This document shows positions 11,101 to 23,199 of a DNA stretch of 43,229 bases, in pieces. Location: positions 1 to 43,229 of the forward strand of contig RBZT01000819.1 of assembly GCA_003693705.1 (NCBI GenBank). The letters are read 5' to 3'. The position numbers and the translations under genes are program-made. Below the pieces are notes generated by a model that made no database searches, was not told where the DNA came from, and worked only from the letters and a program-made list of their open reading frames with translations. Origin of the DNA: Polymyxa betae (lineage: Eukaryota; Endomyxa; Phytomyxea; Plasmodiophorida; Plasmodiophoridae). Each line of letters opens with the position of its first letter. The stretch's first letter is position 1.

Positions 11101-14100
11101 AATCAAGACGACGAGGACTCAGCGGGCGGTCATTAACCGGTGCTGGCACATTCATAGGCCTCAGATCAGTAAGCTTACCAGCATCTTCATCAACATCTAT
11201 CAACACAGTAAAGACAGACCACAGCGGAGAAGTCAAATCTGATACCCGTCGAATCGCGATCAGAGAAAGCATTGCTAGCATCACCATCATTTGCAATTTG
11301 CATAGGATCGTCTAAAGACAGTTCAATAACATGGCAACGTTGATTAATGGAGAAAGAGAGTTGCGGGAAAAAGGAAGTGTTCCAGCTGAAAAAGCTATAA
11401 ACCCCGAATACCTGCGATAGATTCTTCACGAATCTCTCCATCTTCAAGTTCAGAGAAATCAAATTCCCCATCTTCTATAACCGTTTGCAAAGATTGAATG
11501 AGACGCAAGTGGTCGTGCTCTTGCCGTTCAGCTTCACGACATTCATCCTCCTTAATTCGATTTTGAATAGATTGAACACAGGATACTTCGGATTCGATCT
11601 CAAATCTCAAAGAGGCCACACCTCTTTTGAGTCTTTCTCGTTTTTTGATTAAGTCCATGATCGTCCGCAGTTCGTCCATATCTGCACGAATTAACCGCAG
11701 GCGATCGTAGAACACGAATAAATCAGGGACCCCATCTTTGATAGGTCTCGAGTCACCGTGAACTGGAGTGTGCAAGGGGCAAAGAGCCATGAACGTTTGG
11801 TCTTCCTGACGCAACTCACAGCCGACGAATAAACCACAGAGCGCATGGAATTTTGCCGTGCAATCTTGAGCTGTGCAAGGAATGCAAAATCCTTCACGAC
11901 GATCGCAAACAGCGCAAACAGTGTTCGAAAATAGCCGATCACCGTTATTGCGAAATATGACAGCCCAGCGTTCGCATGTCTTGTGCCGCCACCGAGCGGA
12001 CTCGTGACGTTCGTAAGCACCGCCCATACGCGGACAGTACACACAGCTGACTTTGCGGGCACGTTGCGGTTGTGCCAGACACCGAGTGCAACGGAATTCA
12101 GAGACAGAAGAGTCGATATTGTAACATTCGCGATGGACAGCGATAGCACAGCTTACACATTTACATAACTCATCGGGTGTGGAAGAGAAACAGACAGCGC
12201 AAACATCCTGTAGGTAAGTGTCTTCACCATCCAGTACACGAGGATGAGCCAGAGATGTCGAAACGACAGCCTGGCCAGCGACAGGGGATTGGAGGCCAGA
12301 TGGAGGAGGTAACGGTTTCTGGGTCCGAGCTTTCAGACGGAGTTCTCGCTGTTTCAAGCGATCGCGTTCAGGGCCGCCAGCCCTTTGCGGAGTGTGTTCC
12401 ACGCAAAAGCAATTAAAGCACGGCTTTCCATCAGCGGATTTCACCTCCAGGAAAAGTCCGAACTCCCAAGCGCAGGTAACATGGAAGCGTTGCGGACATT
12501 CCGGATTTCTGCACGAAACTGTAACGCCACGATCTTGATTGCAGATTGTGCATTCGAGCCGATCTCCACCCAGAGCCGATTCTAAGTCTTTTATGGGCCC
12601 CATCTTGACCATATCAGCGATTCGAACTTGCGGGCACCATAACGCGCAGACGAGATGCACAGTCTGACCCTCGAAGTCACTGGATTTAAAAGCGAAACCG
12701 TCCAGTGGGCACAATGCGCACTCGGAGCCGGCAGAAGGAATACTTGCACCACAGCATGAATCACAGAGCCAATCGCCTTCCGGAATGACATTAATGCCAT
12801 AGCAGTATTTGTGGACGGCGAGTCCACAATGCTCACAGATAACGATAGGATTGACTTCATTACCCTCGGTACCGAAACAAACCCGGCATGTAGTATTGAA
12901 GTGCTCCTGAGTGAAATCTGAAGCGGCGATATCTAGATCGCGGAATCCAGCAACAAGCGACAGCCGGACAATCTGGCTGTGGCTCATATCAACATAATTC
13001 TTGTGTAACGCGACAACGTCACGGTGAAACGGCGCAGACACAGAAGGGGATTGGCCAATTTTCGCACGAATGAGCTTGCGGAATCCATCGAGCTCACGAA
13101 TCTGGGTAGCGAGGTGCTTTTGGCATTTTGTCAATTCTTGAGCAAGCTCACAGTCGATGTTCGATGTCTCCACCAGACAGAAGTTGATAATGGTTCCTTC
13201 ATAGAAGTTGGTGAAGACCGAATCCTCATTGAGAACCAATAGAGCGTAAAGTCGGCGAACTTTTTCGCAGGGAATAGATAGCTGTTCGCAAATCCAGTCG
13301 CAACTCTTATATGACGGCCAAGAAGGACGAAGGGATGTCGAGCGAGATTTGGCAAGCGGAGGAAGCATCAAAGAGAAATCAGAAGCAAACCCAAAATCTT
13401 TGGAGAGACGAAGAGCGGAAAGGCAAGGCGATTCGAAATAGGGCTGGACCTCGTCTTGCCAGAATATGTCGGCTTGTGACCGCTTGGCATCGTCAGCTGC
13501 AGCATTCTTAGCTGTAGTCTTGACAGAAGTCAGGCGGCGATTGCGCTTTTTCGAAGATGTGCGGGTGGCATCATTGGATGCATGGTTGGCGTCATGGTCT
13601 GGTACGAGACCATTTTCCAGCAGCTGACCAAAATATATGAGCAAAAACGATGTGATAAAAAAAGAAAAAGGTACAGGAAAAGGGTGGTCACGTTGATAAT
13701 CTTCTGATGAAAAAGGAAGAGAGGTGTGGGCGTTGCAGTACAGAGCGAAAGCCAGTTCAGACTGAGAGTTGACCGACGTCAGTGGTGGGACAGTAGAAAG
13801 CGGGTTCCTATACAAACATAAGCAAAGAGACTCCAAGATAAGCAAGGATTGTGACGAAAAGTCGACGGCAATGAAGTTGGAAATAAACCAAAAAATCTTA
13901 CGAAGGGTCTTTCAAATCATAAATTTCGACCCGGCGCTTGTCTTTACGAGCACAACGGACATGGTAGAACGAATTACAGTCCGTAGCAGCACAATCGCAG
14001 CAGAAACCAACGGCATCATGACAAAACTGACACTGGCGATCTGGATCATCCAGTAGCAACCGATCGAGCCCTGATACACCATCCAGTGACGACGGTTTTA

Positions 14101-15570
14101 AAAAAACGGCCTAAAAAATAGCCAAAATTAGATAATGCTGAAAGACTGAAAATAAAAGCAAGGCAATGTTCGGAGAAACAGAATTTAACTCTATCACCTG
14201 GTGGCTCCAAAGAGCACAAACGACATGAACCCAGTCACCATTGGCGGCCTGTTTCAAGGCACCATCGGTATCAGCGCATAAGATGCACTTTCCGGGACGA
14301 TCAGAGGAGCACGCTGAGTGCACAATCAACTTTCGATTGGTAAAAAAAACTAGGCTCTCACATTGGCAAAACCATTGATTCTCAGGAATAGATTGAATCC
14401 CGTAACAATTTTGGTGGACAGCAACTTCACAGCCATCACAGATCACGATGTCATTGTTCTCTGATGCAGAATCATGTCCACATACGTCGCAAATAGCATC
14501 TTCCTCGCGAATCTGCGAAAGAAAAGCCCCTTGAGAAAAGAGAAAGGAAAAGAACTATTGTTGAGAAAAGGGCACGAAACCACAAAAGCGCTGCGAGCGA
14601 AACCTTGTTTAACGGCAAGGATTCAGAACCTACTCGCGTCATAATCATAATACAAGGGTGGGGGCAATGAGGGTGATTCAAACAAAAAAGAAGGGTTTTC
14701 GAACCTTAGTGACGCAAGGGGCTTTAAAATTTCGTGATTTCCGGGTCAATTGCTTGTGCTTGGGGCAGATGGATGTAGCCACAAAGGTTCCATCCTCATT
14801 CAAAACAATAGACAACTGGAGCCCGTGCTGACAGGCACATACTAGATGGAACGGGGTGCAACATTTGCCCATTGTACACTGAACGCAGCCTCCAGTCTTC
14901 TTACAGAAAATGCACCGTAGGCTTGAACGTTTGGTAGGAATATCAGCAACACCGACAATGACATCTCCTGGGGCACAGCTTATCAATTCAAAAGCGATAA
15001 CATGAGAACTAAACCACAAAATCCAATGAAATGAACAAAAAGCAAATTCGTTAACAGCAGGCGATGCAAACGATGATTGGCCTAAACATACTGTTCGAGA
15101 AATAAGTTTCCGGAGTCCAATAAGCACAGCACACATGGGCCCATCCATCGTCATCGGTGGGTTTCAAGGCACCTAAATCAGAAAATCAGTGTGAGGACGA
15201 AAGTGAAAATACAACAGAAAATTCTAACACCGGAAAGGACATTGCTGAATGATGGAGTGACAAATGCGTGTAATGCCAAAAATAAAAAATAAAAATAGAG
15301 AGAAATCGGAAACGGACCTCCAGGCATCGCGCAAATGCCACATGTGATAGTTTCCCGAACGGCAGGGCTCACAGCGGCACACGGAGCACAAATCCAAGTT
15401 CCAGGATTCACCTCTTTATCCGGTTCGTAACAGTGGGCGTGGACCAGTACAGAGCATTTTGCACAGGCCATAAGCGGTTCCTCGCCATTACGAAGACAAC
15501 AACCGCAGATCTGCAATTCAGAGAAAGGAATCCGTCGAACTGCGGAACGAGACGAAACAGCAAGGCTCAT
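5187..15570 (-). CDS. Giant chromatin reader: 4 PZP units, 7 Myb/SANT-like repeats, chromo-barrel
   Basis: Eighteen exons join in frame to about 2,891 aa: 15570-15318, 15172-15092, 14967-14705, 14512-14362, 14313-14198, 14110-13902, 13807-13675, 13623-11412, 11311-11246, 11196-10997, 10824-10351, 10295-10094, 9950-9504, 9395-7720, 7574-6132, 6043-5939, 5884-5831, 5777-5187. All 17 introns are GT..AG, 48-192 nt, and every phase closes. Domains: PZP units at about 22-199, 206-385, 648-813 and 877-1020 (BRPF/JADE-type zinc ligands such as [12 protein letters not shown]); coiled coil 1043-1123; acidic, basic and Ser-rich linker; Myb/SANT-like repeats near 1460, 1531, 1616, 1997, 2099, 2277 and 2563; chromo-barrel 2830-2880 (YRIHYLNW). 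In known families PZP units bind histone H3 tails and DNA, and MRG-type chromo-barrels bind methylated H3. A nuclear scaffold or reader role is inferred. The ATG at 15570 follows an in-frame stop; a 5' non-coding exon is possible. Two adjacent genes remain a weaker alternative. Confidence 0.85.
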
Positions 15571-15930
15571 AATCGTTAACCTACATACTTTTCAGATCAA
15601 CCACACACAACGCACACTAAGAATATAAATTGACTCAAAAGCAATAAGGAAAATTCTAGACCAAAATTTTTCTCAGAATTCGTAATCAAAAAAAAAGAAG
15701 TTGAATTTTTATACAAGATGAATTTCACCAAAAATCCACATGACTCACTGGAAAACATAAAAATCGAAAAAGAATTGTAAACACTTTTCTTCCATAGATG
15801 TGACAAAGCCCACAGACAGATAACAATATAATAACAAGCGTTCAAAAATACGCTTGCAGAAATACGACTTCCGATGCAAAGAGCGAACAGCTGAAAAATA
15901 ACCGATATACCGCAGATCGGGATTACAGCA
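15571..15930. other. Upstream region of the giant gene
   Basis: AT-rich DNA directly 5' of the giant gene's ATG. An AG acceptor-like site (tatgtag) lies about 10 nt before the ATG, so a 5' UTR intron is possible. No other coding sequence is evident. Confidence 0.4.
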
Positions 15931-15959
15931 ATTGACAAAGAAAGTATCTCTGTCCCAAA

Positions 15960-16214
15960 ATGCCCATGGAAGACTGGGAGGACAGACTACCGAGGTTGCA
16001 GCGAGCGCAGAAGCGTTCGGCGTCCTTGGAAGCGTTACAACAACGAGCACCGATCGAGAGCGCTGGCGTCGGCCGGCGGCGCGTTCCGATGCCCAAAATC
16101 AAAGGCGAGGCGACGACCACGAAAAAAAGCACAAGAGTGGCGCTTTTATCTTTGCGCAACCCGTTTAAAAAGGGCGCAGCCCCCGGAGAAAATGGAATCG
16201 CACGAGTTGGCTAA
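15960..16214 (+). CDS. Possible small basic protein, divergent from the giant gene
   Basis: An 84-codon open frame starts at ATGCCCATGG and ends TAA. It is GC-rich compared with the AT-rich DNA on both sides. The product would be basic, with an N-terminal charged helix (EDWEDRLPRLQRAQKR) and Arg/Lys clusters; no domain is recognised. All three plus frames and one minus frame stay open through part of this GC-rich block, so the strand and frame are uncertain. It may instead be a GC-rich promoter or 5' UTR of the giant gene. Confidence 0.25.
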   Translation: MPMEDWEDRLPRLQRAQKRSASLEALQQRAPIESAGVGRRRVPMPKIKGEATTTKKSTRVALLSLRNPFKKGAAPGENGIARVG

Positions 16215-18396
16215 ATTTGCGCAGCCTAAGGGGCCACGCTTTTACTTTCACGGTTAGACGAATACAGCTCAAAACACAACACATTTGGCGCTCGCGCCAA
16301 ACTGCTTTAATGGAACGATCTGGGTGCAGCTACTGTACTCGGCTGCTCCCTTGAACGGACTTGAAAAAGATCGATCATTTCCTTTGCCACTTTCTTTGAA
16401 AATTCAATTAAGTATGAAATGGGGTTTGATAAGTTGTCATATAGCAAACTTCAAAATGACCGGTTTGGCCGCTTCCATGCTCTGGTCGTATTAGTGAACT
16501 CCATTGATTTTCTGAAAAAGTTTTTCAGAAGTGTTGTTTGAAATTTGTTAGAACGCCACCAAAAGCTATTCTGCCAATCATTTCCATTATCGCTCGAAAT
16601 GGAGTCTCAATGCAATCCCAAACGATTTTTAGCCATCGAGATCATACATATTACCACAAAAGATAAGTTTGTCCACCATTTTTTCCATTAATGTGAGCAT
16701 TGATATATACAACGGAGCTATGATCAAGGAATTGCAATCATCATTAATGTGCATATTAATATGTTCCTGATCCTTAAGAATTTTTGGTTATCGATTTCAA
16801 CAATTGATCCTCATAATTTAAATTCCACCAAAAAAACTTACAACAAATAGAGCCTTTATTGAGCATCTGTGGGAATCTTGGCTTTATCTCATCCTGCTGC
16901 ACACATGATCAAAGTGAAAACCGCAAAATACATGAACTCAAACGATTAGAATTTCACAAATCTTATCTGGAAAGTGCGAGGCTAAAAATAGCTTCGGATG
17001 ATGAGAGACTTGAGAGTTTGCGATTCATTTGGAGCGCCTCACTGAAACAGTTGAATTTCGCTGCGCACCGAAACTCGGTGATAAAAGCACTAGTGGGCCA
17101 TTCGCTGAATTTTTGCAACAGGCAGCCCTACTTTGTAATGGAAAATCCATAATTTTTTTAGAAGAAATTTAGTTCCGATTTTCTCACCATTCCGTCGATC
17201 CAATCAGAAATACACCAATCTATTTCTGTAATTCGATCAGGCCAGCAAGTTCCCATGACTAATAGCATTGCTGAAAGAGTTGCTGAACCATAATTCATGG
17301 CCTCGACCATTGCTATTTGGTTTTTTTCGGCTAATTAAGCCTAGATCCCGCCTACTTCCTCATCAACCATAGTTGGAAGGTTAGCAAAGTTGCTATAGAT
17401 TCGTCTTAAGAACCGACCCAAAAATGGAACAAAGATTGATAGGCGGTGATCCAGCTTAGCACTGTGTTTTTTGTTGTTCAAGGAAATCGTTGAAAACTCT
17501 CTGAGAGCAACAATGCATACTTCACCAATCTACTGAATTCATCAGTGATATATCGTTTGTTTACTATCATTTATCGTGGTATTCAAGGAGTTTGCTGACA
17601 TTCTCATTATGTTTGATTGGATAGAGCTTGAATGTTGAATGTTCCAGATGGTTCAAGGCTGAACCACAAGTGAAAGCGGAACAAATTGCAGAAGCAAGAG
17701 CTTGTTCAGCACCTTCAGTACTGAGCATAGACTGCATTTATTTGCTCGTTGTCGCATGCTCGATGGGTATCCAATGCCTACAACATGAATTCAAGCATTC
17801 TGACAGGAAACTTTACCCAGCTGATATCACGAATCCAAACCGAGCTTGTAAGAAAACAAGAGCCTTTCGCTGATAACAACGGACGCCAGAGCTTAATCAC
17901 GCTTCGCAAGGATACCGTTTGGCTGAACCAAGATAAGATATTGGAGAGATATATGAGTTAACCCAACCATTGATCCCAAGGGATTTTGCCAAGATGCGCT
18001 CTGCTTTATTCGGATGAAAGCTGCATATCGGCTGATTCAAAGCATACATCAATTGAAATTTCTGGCAAACACAATAATGTGTTCAAAAATTGATACTCTG
18101 TGACGCCGCCATCGAAACCGATAGGAAATCATGTAAGGGAAATACTTCCTCTATACAGAAAGCCGAGTCCAATTATGGCTGCATAACGACTGAATTTTTC
18201 GACGATGGGCAACAAGCAAAACTTGTGTTGAAGGAGGCTTCTCTGGCTTGCAACACATGAAACCGTTTGCCCAGAGGCAAGATCAACTGGTACACCGTTG
18301 TTTTCTATTACAACTTCAATGAGGTCTTGACATTGCAGAATCCACCTTCTAAGGCCCCATTCACTTGAACTCTGATAGGATTAGGAAGGAGCATCT
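16215..18396. other. Gene-poor stretch upstream of the polycystin gene
   Basis: About 2.2 kb without a supported gene. Short open frames (for example 16859-17152 and 17749-17961 plus) are helical or charged in places. They lack an ATG, lack splice partners or do not extend. They could be decayed coding sequence. No long repeats, tRNA or terminal inverted repeats were seen. Confidence 0.4.
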
Positions 18397-21300
18397 ATGA
18401 TAACCAATGGAGAGGGGCCTCCACACGCCGTCCACCGTCGCCATTCTTCTAAAGAACTAGGCGATGCAGTGGAGAGGAAGTCGAAATCGCGAAACTCTTC
18501 CGGGGAGTTTGCAACAAAGAAATCGAGAGGCTCGGCAATCGATGCTGGTGACCGCAAGCCCAAGGAGTCCAATTTAGATGGTGGCGCCGAGCGCAAATCC
18601 AGGAACTCCAGCCAGCGAAGCTCGCTGTCGATAAGTGCAGGGATGAAGACGTATAGAGAGCAGGCAGGGTCGAAGATGGCGGCCATAGCGATAGTCGCTC
18701 GCGAGAAAATGTCTGTCCATCAAACCGAACTCGCCGAATTGATTCGATACCTTGCTTTTCTCATTCTGTTCGCGCTGGTTGTGTTCCTCCGCTCTCCACA
18801 GGATCTACCTGCGTTTTGGAATCAAGCGTTGCGTGCAAGGTGAACGATCATTTCGGTTTCTTTTCATTCTTTTGTTACTTCTTGATGTCTTTACAAACGC
18901 CTTGAGTTTCTTACTAGGATGGTGATTCATTATGTTAATGTACTGTTTTCTGGTCGGATTCTGATGGTTCGCTCTTTCTATAGTAATGCTTATAGAACAA
19001 GCTCTGACTAATAATGCATTCGAAGTTTTATCTCCGTTTTTGTTGACCTTCAATGGGGACATTCTTTGTTTTATCTAATGTTCTGATCGGTTTTTTGGTT
19101 TCTAACTGACTTCAGTTTAGATTTACGCCTGCTGCCTCTACACTCGATGATATTCGAATTTCACACGTCAATTTTGCCAATGTCACAACTAAGGCTACAT
19201 TTTGGCTTTATATGTACAATGTGCTTGCTCCTGCACTTAAATCAGATAGTCCTCCAAATATGTTCATACGCAGCTCTCTTGTGGGCAGTATTCAGCTCCG
19301 TCAGGTATGGTCTTATCATCTTACAATTCCGAATCGTCTTAGAGGAATCTGTTCTTCATAAATATGAAGAACATCGTTGTGTTTGGCATTTTTGTTCTAT
19401 TCTTTCACCCAAGCGGATTCAATTTTATCACATGTTTCCAGCTCCATTCTTTCTGTACTAAATATTCAAACAAATAGGTGCGTTCAGAGCCTCGAGGTTG
19501 TCCCTATTCAGTTTTGGTCGACGATCCCTCAGCTTCGTGCTTTGACACGTCTTCTTGGACTGCCTCCAAATCCAAATATGGAGGCCCCAAAGGTGACATG
19601 TTTGTCTGGACTCCACAGCCACAATACGATGTGAACCGATTTTTACTGGCCCCTGATACGAATTTCGGTTCCGGTGGATTCGTTGCGTACCTTTCGACGA
19701 CACCAAATGTTTCGCGATCCACTCTACAAGATCTCTACTCGAACGGGTATGATTATTTGAGTTATTTGTATATCTGTCATAAACTCAGAAATCTTTGCAC
19801 AAATGCATGTTATTGTCTTATTTACTCAAGTAATTTCTGATATTTTCTGCTGCCTTTGCCCCCTTTTTTTTCGTCATCATTTGTCAAGTCAACCCTGAAA
19901 AGCATTCTAATTTTTCTTATGCAGATTTGTCGATGACCACACTCGAGCTGTGTTTGTTGACTTTACTCTGCAAAACCCTGCTGCATCATGGTTTTGTATG
20001 GTTCGTCTCTTGTTTGAGATGCCGCCTTATGGCGGCGTTCGGCCATCCAGCTATTTTCGTGTCACTGACGGTACGATAGTTTTTTCATTCTCTTTTCATC
20101 AAATCTTCTAACGGTTGCATAGTGAGATTATACGACACGTCCTCGGACCACATCATTACCTGTATCGAAGCTTTGTTTATAGCGCTATTTCTTCAAATAG
20201 GTCTGGTTACATGGAGAGAGATGAAACGAGGTTTTCTTGTATTCTTCTCGACGGTCTGGGGCCCAATCGATTTTCTCAATATGCTCACATTTGGAATTAT
20301 TATCATTATGTCTATCATTTTTCGAATCTCTATCGGGATCCTATATTCACGGCTTCAATCTGATCCTTATGTCGACTGGCAAAGCGCAGCATACACCAGA
20401 AATCAGATTTACAACCTGTCTGCTTTCAACGCTGTTCTTACTTGGATTAGGGTATTTGCAAATTTCACATCCATTTTTTTCTTATATTCCAAGCGGCTAT
20501 GTTTATTTTCGCTTCCCACGCTTTCCTTGAATTATGGTTTCACTGATTGCTTTGGGGCAGGTCTTGAAGTATCTTCGACTTTCTCGTCGGCTCTCGATGT
20601 TAGAGCGTGTTTTTTCCAATGTTCGCTTCGAGCTTCTTGCTTGGACCCTTCTGTTCATCATCATCTTTACAGGATTCTCACAGGTCTGACTGGTTTATAT
20701 TCGAGCTCGCTTTAATAACTATCAATTGATTGGTTTCGGCTATGACCTCTGATGTCAATTTGTTTTTTCAGTAGTCAGTACCGAATATCCATTTATTAGC
20801 GGATATAGGGATTTTTTCTGGCTTTCCGTGATTCAATCTCCAAATACGAGACAATCTTTGTCGCAATGACGACATTATTTCATGGAGTGTACGGTGATCT
20901 TAAACTGGACAGCCTGCAGACCGAGGGCGCTTTTTTAGGCCCATTGTTATTCGTCATTTTTATCTTCGTTATCTGCTTTCTTATGATGAGCATGTTTCTA
21001 GCGTAAGCTTTCTTGCATGCGCTTGTGATTCGGCTGAAAGTTTGAGATAGGATTCTTCAAGGAGCTTGGATGAAGACTGAGGAGGAAGTGGCAGATGGAC
21101 AGGATGACTTAGCAGCTGCCTTGCAGTTTGCGATCTCGAATGCTAAAGACAACGCCAAAAAGCAAGGGTTTAAGCTGCGAAACCTTATGGTTCGTCAGCC
21201 AAAACCACCGAAATCACCGCGACGCATTACGAAACCGCTGCAATCGCCTCGCCGCTCGCCACGCCATAAGGAAAAGACCCAGCGGTTATGGGGGTCACTG

Positions 21301-21972
21301 AAAACCGGTCAAGCGTTGCCACACCACCTCTTAACGCCTGACCATGCGCAATCTCCTCGTTCTCCTGAACGATTTTCTGAAACAGCGCTCTCGCCTGCTT
21401 TTGCTTCCTCAGAAACGCCAGCGTTTTCACCTAGGGTCTCGGCTCCGGCATTGCAATTACCTCAGCATTCGCCTCGTTTGCTGCCGGATGCAGCAATAGT
21501 TCCAGCTCCTGCAAGGCCTTTTCTCGAAGCAAATTCGAGGCAACCTGAAACTCCAAAACAATCACTTGCACCGAACAGTATTGCACAAGCTTACATTTCA
21601 ACTAGAACTGATTCTGGTACCAATGACCGAGGGACACCATCAGACAGCAGAAGACCTTCCCGAATGTCACTTCTGCTGACTCCTCGCCAGGTACTGTGGA
21701 AAATTGAGCCTTTTAGACTATACTTTTAGCATTTATGAAATCGTTGCACATCTTGTTGTGCTCCCTCTACTTCTATACTCCTGACGTTGCTTTCTTAAAG
21801 TTCATATTTCACACGCGCTTTGTTCCGTGTTTGTCGTGATTATGGCTTTCCGTATCTATTTCTGATTTTTGCTGGGTTTTAGGTTCAGATTCTATCACAA
21901 GCACTGCAGACTTTGCAAGTTGCGGATCCAGAATCAGAATCTGATGATGATAAGTCCCTGCCCATTAGATGA
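18397..21972 (+). CDS. PKD2: Polycystin-2-like (TRPP) cation channel
   Basis: Nine exons give about 805 aa: 18397-18839, 19121-19304, 19478-19746, 19925-20070, 20123-20451, 20561-20683, 20809-21002, 21051-21690, 21883-21972. The order is Ser/Lys-rich N-tail, S1 (about 115-133), the extracellular polycystin (TOP) domain (about 150-345, with the family pattern of a Gly-rich turn, RAVFVDFTLQNP and LLFEMPPYGGVRPS), S2 near 360, S3 near 395, S4 (WIRVLKYLRLSRR), S5 near 480, pore helix with GVYGD in place of the LGD filter, and S6 ending MMSMFLA. The family forms tetrameric Ca2+-permeable channels of cilia or internal membranes. The C-tail is Pro/Ser-rich with repeated SPRR-type sites; no EF hand was seen, unlike animal PKD2. 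After the stop another frame stays open to 22063 (LDEGLPPFIGG), so the last exon could end differently. Confidence 0.9.
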
Positions 21973-22191
21973 GGGCCTACCTCCATTCATAGGCGGAACC
22001 GACGATGATGCTTATGGCGTTTGGGGTACCGGCGAGCTCTTCGCCGCCTACGACATATACTAAATACATATAGTCTCGATACAGTAGAGAGTAGATATTC
22101 TAGTATAAAATACAGTCATTAAAAATTCCTGTATTTAGCAGTTACCATTGTCCTAATTACCTGATACGTTGTATTTAGTGCCAACAAGACA

Positions 22192-22264
22192 GTCCGGTTG
22201 GTGTAGTGGTTATCACACCTGTCTCACACACAGGAGGTCGCCAGTTCAATTCTGGCATCGGACA
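22192..22264 (+). tRNA. tRNA-Val (CAC)
   Basis: Acceptor GTCCGGT pairs with ATCGGAC, with a discriminator A. The anticodon loop CTCACAC gives CAC between CCTGT and ACAGG. The T arm contains GTTCAATTC. There is no intron. T runs follow within ten bases and can end Pol III transcription. It lies 220 bp after the polycystin gene on the same strand. Confidence 0.96.
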
Positions 22265-23199
22265 AAACTTTTATTTTTCGATCTACCTACCTCAATGTCT
22301 CAGTTTGAAACGGCATGCATTGTTCATCTATGATCTGTACTTTTGATTCTGTACAGCAGAGCCTATTCGAAAGCGCCTTCCTTGCGCGTAAACATAAGGA
22401 AAACATAGGGTAGCTATACTCGACTTTCCGAATTCCATTTTGTTATCGTGATCGTCATGGAGAGCAGCACCTATCAATCGGAACGAAGACGATCAGGCTT
22501 CTGTAATCGGTTCGCTTAGATTGTCCTGCGGTGCTTTTACAGAAATTCCATTATTCAACCCCAGGATTAGCATGCTGATAAGGCAAACCCTCCAGGGTGC
22601 ACCGGGTGACAGCGATTTGCTTTCTGCAATAATAGATTTTTGAACACAGCCACAATATGGAGCGTATGTTTTGCAGTCAAGTATTGAGTTAAAAACGATG
22701 ACGACTAGCACGAAACAAGCCGGCAGAAAATCCCCTTCAAACAGTTTAGCAGCCGAATTGGAATTTTCTGCTTTTAACATTTCAACATAGCTGGTCAGCG
22801 GCAAGCATGAGTGCCTTACATTGACATTTTGGGTCTGTTAGATCGTTCATCACGTTTGTTATACATTAGCCGTCGTCACTCTTCCAGATATCAGATTTAC
22901 GTTCAGTGGGGCTGCCGGCGGGCTGACTTCTTGGATTGGCAGCCTAGGGATCATAATAGTCTTGCCCAGGTCTCAGAAAATTTTAGAAAGTCACTAATGG
23001 ATAAACCGATTGGCAGCTAATGGGTCAATACAGAAAAGCAACTGAATTTTATGCATATGCTACACCTATATAGTCCCTTGAAATCGGAAACCTTTGTTGT
23101 AGCAATCTGTAATAAGAAAAAATACGCCATTTGAGCAATCACATTACAGATATATGTAGAGTTCACTAAAGAATATATAAAATTAATTAATCTTGATGT
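22265..23199. other. Intergenic, no supported gene
   Basis: Nearly 1 kb between tRNA-Val and the 3' end of the NOT2 gene. A minus open frame at 22493-22804 could encode two hydrophobic stretches, but it has no good start or splice context. The right end (about 23040-23199) is AT-rich and should hold the 3' UTR of NOT2. Confidence 0.4.

Noticed and set aside
16859-17152. Helical plus-strand frame in the gene-poor block
   Set aside because: No ATG near its start, no extension through introns, no recognised domain.
22493-22804. Minus-strand frame with two hydrophobic stretches
   Set aside because: It starts at TTG, has no splice partners or known domain, and lies in intergenic DNA. Not enough to call a gene.
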